This document shows, piece after piece, positions 17,880 to 23,485 of a stretch of 39,875 nt of DNA. The number at the start of each line of letters is the position of its first letter. Position 1 is the first letter of the stretch. The translations under genes were made by a program, and so were the position numbers. Under the pieces are notes generated by a model. The model ran no database searches. It saw only the letters and a list, made by a program, of their open reading frames with translations, and was not told where the DNA came from. Source of the stretch: Minisyncoccota bacterium (GTDB lineage Bacteria; Patescibacteriota; Minisyncoccia; Minisyncoccales; GWA2-38-27); NCBI GenBank assembly GCA_028687715.1, contig JAQTZP010000001.1, positions 1 to 39,875 on the forward strand, in the 5' to 3' direction.

Positions 17880-18173
17880 ATGATATCTCATCAAGAAGTA
17901 AAACATATTGCTAAATTAGCCAGGCTGGGACTTAATGAGGATGATTTTGATGCATTCCAAAAAGATATTACAGATATTTTGAATTATTTTGATTTATTGA
18001 AAGAAGTTGATGCTTCAAGGATAGATCCTTCTTTCAGCGTGATTGAAAAATATCCTAATGTCTTAAGAAAAGATGAGGAAAAGCCCCAGCTCATAGAAAC
18101 AACGAACAAGTTAGTCGAGGCAGCACCTGAGGAAAAAGACAGGTATATTAAAGTTAAGACTATTTTAAAATAA
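17880..18173 (+). CDS. gatC: Asp-tRNA(Asn)/Glu-tRNA(Gln) amidotransferase subunit C
   Basis: A 97-residue subunit that clamps GatA to GatB. The family pattern is visible: VKHIAKLARLGLNEDDFDAF at the start, ILNYFDLLKEVD in the middle and VEAAPEEKDRYIKVKTIL at the end. It is 2 bases after mreB2 and 3 bases before gatA. A GatCAB enzyme implies that Gln-tRNA and/or Asn-tRNA is made by the indirect route. GatB is encoded separately at 31608-33071. Confidence 0.93.
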   Translation: MISHQEVKHIAKLARLGLNEDDFDAFQKDITDILNYFDLLKEVDASRIDPSFSVIEKYPNVLRKDEEKPQLIETTNKLVEAAPEEKDRYIKVKTILK

Positions 18174-18176
18174 GCT

Positions 18177-19592
18177 ATGGAGCTTTATGAATTAACCATA
18201 TCTCAAGCTCACAAGGGACTGATAAATAGAGAGTTTTCTTGTTTGGATTTAACTAAAGCATACTTGGAAAGGATAGAAAGAGAAGATAAAAGAATTTCAG
18301 CGTATATAACAATTACTGAAGATTTGGCTGTCAGTCAGGCAAAAAAGGCGGATGAACTTATCTCAAGCGGCAGAGAAGTTGATGTTTTAACCGGAATTCC
18401 TCTGGCTGTAAAAGATAATATTTTAGTTTCCGGGGTTAAAAATACCTGCGCCTCAAAGATACTTGAAAACTATCTTGCTCCTTATGATGCGGCTGTGATT
18501 AAAAAGCTGAAGAATAAAGGAGCTGTAATTTTAGGAAAAACTAATATGGATGAGTTTGCCATGGGCGCTTCATGCGAGAATTCAGCATTCTTTCCGACTA
18601 AAAATCCTCATAACATTGATTATGTTCCAGGGGGGTCTTCCGGCGGTTCAGCAGCTTCTGTGGCAGCTAATCTTTCCTGCTATGCTTTGGGTTCTGATAC
18701 CGGAGGCTCTATCAGGCAGCCTGCTTCCTTTTGCGGAATAGTAGGCTTAAAACCGACTTACGGAGCTGTTTCCAGGTATGGGCTTGTTGCCTTCGCTTCA
18801 TCGCTTGATCAAATCGGACCCCTGACAAAAACAGCCGAAGATGCTAAAATTGTCTTTAAGGCGATAAAAGGGAAGGATGAGATGGATTCAACAAGCCTGG
18901 ATTGCTCAGACGATTATCGTTTCAATGTCTTAGATTTTAAAATAGGCATTCCTAAAGAATATTTTATCAAAGGCATTGAGCCTGATGTTGAAAAGATTGT
19001 AAAAGATGCGATAGGCAGGTTTGAAAGTTTGGGGTTTAAAATAGAAGAAGTAAGCCTGCCTCATACAAAATATGTTATCCCGACCTATTATCTGATTAAT
19101 ACTTCTGAAGCATCGGCTAATTTAGCGAGATATGACGGTATAAAGTACGGTCTTTCAAGAAACGACAGAGATGATTTAATAGACGTTTATCTTAGAACAA
19201 GAGGAGAAGGTTTTGGAAGAGAGGTTAAAAGAAGGATAATGCTTGGAACTTTTGCTTTATCCAGCGGTTATTACGATGCTTATTATTTAAAGGCTCAGAA
19301 AGTCAGGACATTGATAAAACAGGATTTTGAAAGAGCTTTTGAAAAAGTGGATTTTATCTTGAGTCCCACCAGTCCGACTCCTGCTTTTAAGATAAAAGAA
19401 AAGGTTACTGACCCTTTGTCAATGTATCTTTGCGATGTCTTCACAGCGCCTGTTAATTTAGCAGGCCTGCCCTCAATTTCAATTCCAATAGGATTCTCCA
19501 ATGAACTTCCAGTGGGTCTTCAGCTTACAGCCAAGCCTTTTAAAGAAGATATAATATTAGAAGCCGCTCAATTCTATCAAAAAAATGAATGA
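18177..19592 (+). CDS. gatA: Asp-tRNA(Asn)/Glu-tRNA(Gln) amidotransferase subunit A (glutaminase)
   Basis: Amidase-signature enzyme that releases ammonia from glutamine for GatB. It has 471 residues, close to the family length. The catalytic triad is intact: Lys79 in PLAVKDN, Ser154 in PGGSSGGSAA, and nucleophile Ser178 in SDTGGSIRQPA. The C-terminal part includes FTAPVNLAGLPSISIPIGF, typical of GatA. It follows gatC by 3 bases and overlaps the start of the next membrane-protein gene by 8 bases. Confidence 0.95.
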   Translation: MELYELTISQAHKGLINREFSCLDLTKAYLERIEREDKRISAYITITEDLAVSQAKKADELISSGREVDVLTGIPLAVKDNILVSGVKNTCASKILENYLAPYDAAVIKKLKNKGAVILGKTNMDEFAMGASCENSAFFPTKNPHNIDYVPGGSSGGSAASVAANLSCYALGSDTGGSIRQPASFCGIVGLKPTYGAVSRYGLVAFASSLDQIGPLTKTAEDAKIVFKAIKGKDEMDSTSLDCSDDYRFNVLDFKIGIPKEYFIKGIEPDVEKIVKDAIGRFESLGFKIEEVSLPHTKYVIPTYYLINTSEASANLARYDGIKYGLSRNDRDDLIDVYLRTRGEGFGREVKRRIMLGTFALSSGYYDAYYLKAQKVRTLIKQDFERAFEKVDFILSPTSPTPAFKIKEKVTDPLSMYLCDVFTAPVNLAGLPSISIPIGFSNELPVGLQLTAKPFKEDIILEAAQFYQKNE

Positions 19593-20136
19593 CATAATTT
19601 CATTTTTAACAAGGATTTCCTTAAAAGATATAATTGATTTTATCGTTAATCCAAAGCTTGAAGGGCCGTTTTTCTATATTAAAATAATCTTTATAATAAT
19701 CTCTTTTGTTTTTTCAGCCTTAATTATTGTCTTTTTATTTCTAACCAGCTGGTTCAAATACAGGTACTCTTATGATTTTAAAGATTTTCTTTCTTTTAAA
19801 CCCATAGGCCAGGATACAGAGAAGATAGCAGCTTCTAAGAAATGGGCTAAAATAACTCAAAGATTAAGCTCAAAGAAAGAAGCTGATTTAAAGCTTGCAG
19901 TGATTGAAGCTGATGAATTGCTTGATAAAACTACCAAACAGATTGGATATCAGGGCGATACTTTTGAAGAAAGAGTCAAAGGGGCTTCTGTTTTAATAGA
20001 CTTAAAAAAGGTTTTAGAGGCTCATAGCCTTAGAAACGATATTGTTTTTAACAAGGATTATACTATAAACCAGGATGAAGCTGTAAGGATTGTAAAGATA
20101 TTTGAAGAAGCTTTAAAGGGACTGGGAGCTATTTAA
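19585..20136 (+). CDS. Small membrane protein of unknown function, last gene of the murA operon
   Basis: A 183-residue protein with a first amphipathic segment (about 1-20), one strong membrane helix (about 30-55), and a cytoplasmic alpha-helical domain (about 75-183). The latter contains KLAVIEADELLDKTTKQIGYQG and FEERVKGA. The helix-plus-soluble-domain form recurs among hypothetical CPR proteins, but I know of no assigned role. The ATG lies inside gatA (8-base overlap), so translation is probably coupled. A strong terminator follows 18 bases after the stop. Confidence 0.6.
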   Translation: MNDIISFLTRISLKDIIDFIVNPKLEGPFFYIKIIFIIISFVFSALIIVFLFLTSWFKYRYSYDFKDFLSFKPIGQDTEKIAASKKWAKITQRLSSKKEADLKLAVIEADELLDKTTKQIGYQGDTFEERVKGASVLIDLKKVLEAHSLRNDIVFNKDYTINQDEAVRIVKIFEEALKGLGAI

Positions 20137-20154
20137 TCAGGAAGACGATAACTT

Positions 20155-20182
20155 AAAACCCCATCATCTTTGATGGGGTTTT
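20155..20182. terminator. Bidirectional intrinsic terminator between the murA operon and the tRNA genes
   Basis: A perfect 12-base-pair stem (AAAACCCCATCA / TGATGGGGTTTT) with a TCTT loop. The arm ends give a U-tract on each strand, so it can stop the murA operon on plus and the convergent tRNA transcript on minus. Confidence 0.9.
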
Positions 20183-20196
20183 AGTTGGGTTTTAAG

Positions 20197-20271
20197 CGCA
20201 GCCGATGGGATTCGAACCCACGTTCTCTGCCGTGACAGGGCAGCGCTTTGAGCCAGCTAAGCTACGGCTGC
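20197..20271 (-). tRNA. tRNA-Asp (anticodon GTC)
   Basis: Folds into a full cloverleaf on the minus strand. The acceptor is GCAGCCG/CGGCTGC and the D-stem GCTT/AAGC. The anticodon stem CTGCC/GGCAG closes the loop CTGTCAC, and the T-arm is GTGGG-TTCGAAT-CCCAT. The discriminator is G73, an Asp identity element. The 3' CCA is not encoded, so a CCA-adding enzyme is needed. It is the last of three same-strand tRNA genes. Confidence 0.95.
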
Positions 20272-20313
20272 ATTTAAAAATACTTTACTTCTTTAACTTT
20301 ATAAATAGGCATA

Positions 20314-20385
20314 TGCCGGAGGTGGGAGTTGAACCCACGACTTTCGCCTTATGAGTGCGACGTTCTGCCGCTGAACTACCCCGGC
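20314..20385 (-). tRNA. tRNA with CAT anticodon, elongator Met (or lysidine-modified Ile)
   Basis: Cloverleaf on the minus strand. The acceptor is GCCGGGG/CTCCGGC with one G-U pair, and the D-stem GTTC/GAAC has a 7-base loop. The anticodon stem TCGCA/GGCGA surrounds CTCATAA, and the T-arm is GTGGG-TTCAACT-CCCAC with A73. The 31-39 position is an A-G mismatch. It lacks initiator features, so it is elongator Met or tRNA-Ile2 (C34 to lysidine); these cannot be separated by sequence inspection alone. No encoded CCA. Confidence 0.85.
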
Positions 20386-20394
20386 AAAATTGTG

Positions 20395-20465
20395 TTGCGG
20401 GGCTGGGAATTGCACCCAGGTCTCGAGGTTATGGGCCTCGCAAGATACTCCTTCTCCACCCCGCA
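20395..20465 (-). tRNA. Initiator tRNA-fMet with atypical loops
   Basis: Cloverleaf of 71 bases on the minus strand. The acceptor is TGCGGGG/CCCCGCA (weak U1-A72 pair instead of the usual C1-A72 mismatch). The D-stem GAGA/TCTT contains the initiator-type A11-U24 pair, the anticodon stem is CGAGG/CCTCG, and the T-stem is CTGGG/CCCAG. The anticodon loop is CCCATAA, giving C33 where U33 is near universal. The T-loop is TGCAATT, giving G55 where U55 (pseudouridine) is expected. The three G-C pairs of the initiator anticodon stem are reduced to A-U, G-C, G-C. The stems are intact, which argues against a pseudogene. No encoded CCA. Confidence 0.85.
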
Positions 20466-20470
20466 CCTTA

Positions 20471-20499
20471 ACTTTAATTTATTTTTCAAAATAAATCAA
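20471..20499 (-). promoter_or_regulatory. Promoter of the tRNA cluster
   Basis: On the minus strand TTGATT (20499-20494), a 17-base spacer and TAAAGT (20476-20471). The predicted start is within a few bases of the mature 5' end of the initiator tRNA at 20465, so the primary transcript would have almost no 5' leader. The hexamers are imperfect. Confidence 0.45.
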
Positions 20500-20555
20500 G
20501 ATGAACCTCTTTTATTTTTCTTAATAAGGTATAGAATAAAATAAAGATAAAATTT

Positions 20556-21305
20556 ATGTCTAAGTATTACAACTCCAAGAGGAAGAACAATATATTTGAA
20601 CCAGAATCTAAAGAACCTTTTAAATTGAGTCGTTCTCGGTTAGAGCTTTTCTTAGAATGCCCAAGATGCTTTTATCTTGACAGGAGGCTTGGCATAGAGC
20701 GGCCTGGAGGATTCCCTTTCTCTTTAAATAACGCTGTTGACCTTCTTTTAAAGAAGGAATTTGATGCTCATAGGGTAAAAGGGTTAAGGCATCCTCTTAT
20801 GGAAAAATACAATATAGAGGCTGTTCCTTTTGAGCATGAAGATTTAAAGAAATGGCAGAATACCAAAGTTGGAATTCAGTTTCTTTATAAACCAGCTAAT
20901 TTCATTGTTTTCGGAGGAATAGACGATATCTGGATAAATTCAAATAAAGAGCTTCATATCGTTGATTACAAGGCAACTTCCAAGACCAGCGAGGTTACAA
21001 TTGATGAGGATTGGCAGATAAGCTACAAAAGACAGATGGAGATTTATCAATGGCTTTTTAAGATGAATAATTTTAAAGTTTCTGATATTGGTTATTTTGT
21101 TTACTGCAACGGCAGGACCGATAGAGAGGCTTTTGACAAGAAGATTGAATTTGATATAAAGGTTATTCCTTATAAAGGAAACAGCAGCTGGATAGAGAAA
21201 GCTTTAAAAGATGCGTACCTCTGTCTTAAAAACAATGTTCTGCCTGAGCCTTCAGATGATTGTGATTTCTGCAGCTACAGGGAGGAAGCTGCCAAGATGG
21301 AATAA
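20556..21305 (+). CDS. PD-(D/E)XK nuclease-like protein with paired CxxC motifs
   Basis: A 249-residue protein of the RecB/Cas4-like nuclease superfamily. The start LSRSRLELFLECPRCFYLDRR is the family entry motif and carries C35 and C38. Acidic residues in GGIDDIW (D123, D124) and HIVDYKATS (D137, K139) form the metal-binding D...DYK core. QISYKRQMEIYQWLF is the conserved QxxxY-type helix, and the C terminus holds CDFCSYREEA (C236, C239). Four cysteines, two at each end, recall the Fe-S or zinc clasp of Cas4 and AddB. No cas genes are near, so a DNA repair or recombination role is more likely than CRISPR adaptation. It stands alone, divergent from the tRNA cluster. A weak TATAGAAT box lies just upstream. 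No Shine-Dalgarno site. Confidence 0.75.
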   Translation: MSKYYNSKRKNNIFEPESKEPFKLSRSRLELFLECPRCFYLDRRLGIERPGGFPFSLNNAVDLLLKKEFDAHRVKGLRHPLMEKYNIEAVPFEHEDLKKWQNTKVGIQFLYKPANFIVFGGIDDIWINSNKELHIVDYKATSKTSEVTIDEDWQISYKRQMEIYQWLFKMNNFKVSDIGYFVYCNGRTDREAFDKKIEFDIKVIPYKGNSSWIEKALKDAYLCLKNNVLPEPSDDCDFCSYREEAAKME

Positions 21306-21309
21306 ACGA

Positions 21310-21344
21310 TTGACTAAAGGCTGATTTTCCTCTATTGTTATAAT
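21310..21344 (+). promoter_or_regulatory. Extended -10 promoter of the SD-bearing cassette, leader 1
   Basis: TGTTATAAT (21336-21344) is a perfect extended -10 element. TTGACT (21310-21315) lies upstream, at 17 bases from an alternative -10 (TATTGT, 21333-21338). The predicted start is near 21350. The following inverted repeat AATAGCA-TAC-TGCTATT (21347-21363) would put a hairpin at the 5' end of the RNA. Confidence 0.65.
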
Positions 21345-21377
21345 CAAATAGCATACTGCTATTGGTTAGTTCTTTTT

Positions 21378-21385
21378 AAGGAGGG
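21378..21385 (+). promoter_or_regulatory. Strong Shine-Dalgarno site
   Basis: AAGGAGGG four bases before the ATG at 21390. It is notable because genes outside this cassette have no such site. Confidence 0.85.
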
Positions 21386-21389
21386 AATC

Positions 21390-21725
21390 ATGAAAGCAGG
21401 GACCCAGACAAGATTAACCTTAGATAAGTTGATTGAAGAGATTAAAAAATCAGCCAGCATCTGGCCTGTTTGTCTGCTTCTAAATGAAATTGGACAGATT
21501 TGCTTTAGCGGCAGCGATGAAGACGAAGAAGGAGAGAGAACTTTAATCAGTTTTCTCGAAAGTTTCAGCAGACAGTACAGAGCCATTGCTTTTTCATGGC
21601 TTTTCATTATCAATAAGAAGAATCAAAAATATTCTCAGCTTCTTGAAAGGTTTAGAAGTAATCCTGATAACAAAGAAGTCATAGCAATGGTTTCTTCAAG
21701 AATGGCAGAGCTTGAGATGATATAG
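21390..21725 (+). CDS. Small protein of unknown function, first gene of the pyrF/pyrE-like cassette
   Basis: A 111-residue soluble protein, probably mostly alpha-helical, with an acidic patch (SGSDEDEEGE, about 50-59) between a strand-like hydrophobic segment (WPVCLLLNEIGQICF) and a long helix. I do not recognise a family. A strong Shine-Dalgarno site, its own promoter and its own terminator show it is a real, separately expressed gene. The arrangement next to pyrF and a pyrE-like gene could mean a regulatory role, but nothing in the sequence proves this. Confidence 0.6.
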   Translation: MKAGTQTRLTLDKLIEEIKKSASIWPVCLLLNEIGQICFSGSDEDEEGERTLISFLESFSRQYRAIAFSWLFIINKKNQKYSQLLERFRSNPDNKEVIAMVSSRMAELEMI

Positions 21726-21735
21726 ATGATTTCTT

Positions 21736-21760
21736 AAAGGCCCTTTAACGGGTCTTTTTT
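21736..21760 (+). terminator. Intrinsic terminator after the small unknown gene
   Basis: Stem AAAGGCCC/GGGTCTTT (one G-U pair), loop TTTAAC, then a run of T to 21760. Confidence 0.8.
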
Positions 21761-21762
21761 AA

Positions 21763-21813
21763 TTGACTTTTATTTCCTCTATGATAAAAAACAATAAAAG
21801 GCAGATGCCTTTT
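21763..21813 (+). promoter_or_regulatory. Promoter and 5' hairpin of pyrF, leader 2
   Basis: TTGACT (21763-21768), then after 16 bases TAAAAA (21785-21790) preceded by TG, an extended -10 form. The -10 is weak. The segment shares TTTCCTCTAT with leader 1. An inverted repeat AAAAGGC-AGAT-GCCTTTT (21797-21813 core) falls at the predicted RNA start. An AGGAG Shine-Dalgarno site (21830-21834) lies 8 bases before the ATG. Confidence 0.5.
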
Positions 21814-21842
21814 CTGTTCTTTGTCAATCAGGAGATTGGAAG

Positions 21843-22613
21843 ATGCCAGAGACAGAGCCAAAAAAAAGAATCATTGTAGCGCTTGATGTAGATACAATTG
21901 ATAAAGCTTTGTTTTTAGTCAGAAATCTAAGCCCCAAAGTAGGGCTTTTCAAGATTGGACTTCAGTTTATCCATTCAATGTTAAGTTCTGTTATTTCACC
22001 TGAAAGCGAGCAAGAAGCTTTCTTTAACCTTAGAAAAATCAGGGAGCTTTTCGAACTTCTCTGCGGCAATATCTTCTGGGACGGCAAGTTTAAGGATATT
22101 CCAAACACCATAGCTGGAGCTTCTCAAGCAGTCAATCTTATTAGAGGCGGAATAGCAATGTTTAATGTTCATGCTTCTGGCGGGATTCAAATGATAAAAG
22201 AAGCAGTAGCCAATAAAGGAAAAAGCAAGGTCTTGGCTGTTACTGTTCTTACCTCTTTTTCAGCTGAAGAATGTCATTTTGTCTACGGTGCTTCACCGAA
22301 GGCTAAGGTCTTTGAGTTTGCTTCTTACGCTAAGACAGCAGGAGCTGATGGATTAATCTGTTCGCCCCAAGAACTTGAAGCATTAGCATTAATAAATGAA
22401 TACAAGGGGCTTTTAAAGGTTACTCCTGGAGTTAGGCCTGATTGGGCGTCAAAAGGAGACCAGAAAAGGGTTATGACTCCTTATGAAGCAGTTCAGCTTG
22501 GCGCTGATTACGTGGTTGTTGGAAGGCCGATTACCAACCCGCCCAAAGAAATAGGCACTCCGATAGATGCAGCTGTAAAGATTGCTGAAGAAATATCAGC
22601 TGCAGACAGATGA
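21843..22613 (+). CDS. pyrF: Orotidine 5'-phosphate decarboxylase
   Basis: Converts OMP to UMP, the last step of pyrimidine synthesis. It has 256 residues with a TIM-barrel pattern. The N-terminal strand is IIVALDVDTIDKAL, and the catalytic cluster is DGKFKDIPNTI (D80, K82, D85). NVHASGG, VLAVTVLTSF, KVTPGVRP and ADYVVVGRPI form the phosphate-binding end. The start is fixed by an AGGAG site. It is followed closely by the pyrE-like gene, whose frame begins inside its 3' end. No other de novo pyrimidine genes are in the window, so orotate may come from uptake or from genes elsewhere. Confidence 0.93.
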   Translation: MPETEPKKRIIVALDVDTIDKALFLVRNLSPKVGLFKIGLQFIHSMLSSVISPESEQEAFFNLRKIRELFELLCGNIFWDGKFKDIPNTIAGASQAVNLIRGGIAMFNVHASGGIQMIKEAVANKGKSKVLAVTVLTSFSAEECHFVYGASPKAKVFEFASYAKTAGADGLICSPQELEALALINEYKGLLKVTPGVRPDWASKGDQKRVMTPYEAVQLGADYVVVGRPITNPPKEIGTPIDAAVKIAEEISAADR

Positions 22614-22628
22614 TTTCCTTTTCAAGAG

Positions 22629-22636
22629 AAAGGAGG
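22629..22636 (+). promoter_or_regulatory. Strong Shine-Dalgarno site fixing the pyrE-like start
   Basis: AAAGGAGG nine bases before the ATG at 22646. It selects that ATG over the in-frame ATG at 22610, which overlaps the pyrF stop. Confidence 0.8.
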
Positions 22637-22645
22637 ATCAAGAGC

Positions 22646-23332
22646 ATGCAAATCACGCTTAAAAACGTTGGTCTTTTAAAAGGTAAAGATCTAACAGAAG
22701 AAGAAATTCTTCATTTGTTTGACCTCTGCGATGCTGTTTGGCTTCATGATGGGGATCCAAAAAAGCCTCATGCTGAATTGACTTCAGGTCTTTGCAGCAA
22801 TGGATTCTTTGACTGTCTGAGGGTTTTGGAGATTCCTGATATCAATGAAATTCTTGCCCAGCAGCTGGCTAGAAAAATTAAAATAAGATGTAAGGTTGAT
22901 TGGATTATTGGTTCGCCTTATGCGGCAATAACCTTTTCCTATGAAGTGGCAAAAGCTTTAAAAGCAAGGCATGGGTTTGTTGAAAAAGACCCAAGCGGCA
23001 AAGGAATGATCTGGCGGAGAAGAGTTCTGCCTAAGGGGTCTGTTATTCTTCAGATTGAAGAGCTTATTACAACCAGCAAAACCTTTAAGGAAGTCCGCAG
23101 GGCTGTTGGAGAAGGCAATCCAGAAGAGGTTAAGTTTATGAATGTTGTAGGAACTTTAGTTCACAGGCCCCCTGAACTGCCTGTTAATTACGATGATGGC
23201 GTGGAAGTAGTAAGCCTAATTGAGAGAAAGATATGGGCTGTTGAGCAGAAGGATTGTTCTTTGTGCAAAGCCGGTTCTTACAGATTAAGACCTAAGACTA
23301 ACTGGGCAGAGCTTACCCGAAAGAATTCATAG
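22646..23332 (+). CDS. Orotate phosphoribosyltransferase-like protein
   Basis: A 228-residue phosphoribosyltransferase-fold protein next to pyrF, most likely making OMP from orotate and PRPP. Visible segments are PHAELTSGLCSNGFF (compare the orotate-site LTSGxxS of PyrE), DWIIGSPYAAITFSYEVAKAL, and a PRPP-loop-like VILQIEELITTSKT. The PRPP loop is atypical: Glu-Glu instead of the common acidic pair ED/DD, and TTS instead of TTG. A C-terminal extension with CSLC and a basic tail is not part of ordinary PyrE. The pairing with pyrF supports the role, but substrate specificity is inferred. It ends the cassette and is followed by a short leader-like segment and a terminator. Confidence 0.7.
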   Translation: MQITLKNVGLLKGKDLTEEEILHLFDLCDAVWLHDGDPKKPHAELTSGLCSNGFFDCLRVLEIPDINEILAQQLARKIKIRCKVDWIIGSPYAAITFSYEVAKALKARHGFVEKDPSGKGMIWRRRVLPKGSVILQIEELITTSKTFKEVRRAVGEGNPEEVKFMNVVGTLVHRPPELPVNYDDGVEVVSLIERKIWAVEQKDCSLCKAGSYRLRPKTNWAELTRKNS

Positions 23333-23355
23333 CAGGAATAACCCTTTTCATCTTC

Positions 23356-23419
23356 TATAATCTTAATCAAAGTCCATAAAATATATGGAGATATCCTGCA
23401 GAAAATGCAGGTTTTTTTT
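23356..23419 (+). ncRNA. Candidate small RNA or orphan leader: -10 box, hairpin, terminator, no ORF
   Basis: TATAAT at 23356-23361 lacks a good -35 but follows a CATCTTC stretch similar to leaders 1 and 2. An inverted repeat TCCATA-AAATA-TATGGA (23373-23389) begins near the predicted start at about 23368. It is followed directly by the terminator at 23395-23419. The RNA would be about 50 bases and codes for nothing. It could equally be only the 3' end of the pyrE-like transcript. Confidence 0.35.
23395..23419 (+). terminator. Intrinsic terminator closing the pyrF/pyrE-like cassette
   Basis: Stem CCTGCA/TGCAGG with a GAAAA loop, followed by eight T. Confidence 0.88.
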
Positions 23420-23434
23420 ATCCACAATCAAGTC

Positions 23435-23463
23435 TTGCTTTTAACTTAATTTTAAGCTAAAAT
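23435..23463 (+). promoter_or_regulatory. Promoter of the pheS-pheT-gyrB unit
   Basis: TTGCTT (23435-23440), a 17-base spacer and TAAAAT (23458-23463). The start is near 23470, 16 bases before the pheS ATG. The leader has no Shine-Dalgarno site. Confidence 0.6.
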
Positions 23464-23485
23464 AAACTATTACAACCAATAACTT

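Noticed and set aside
20329-20544. 71-residue plus-strand reading frame
   Set aside because: It lies across two tRNA genes on the opposite strand; the tRNA structures explain the sequence.
20556-21305. CRISPR-associated Cas4
   Set aside because: The domain is similar, but no repeats, cas1 or cas2 are seen; the general nuclease name is safer.
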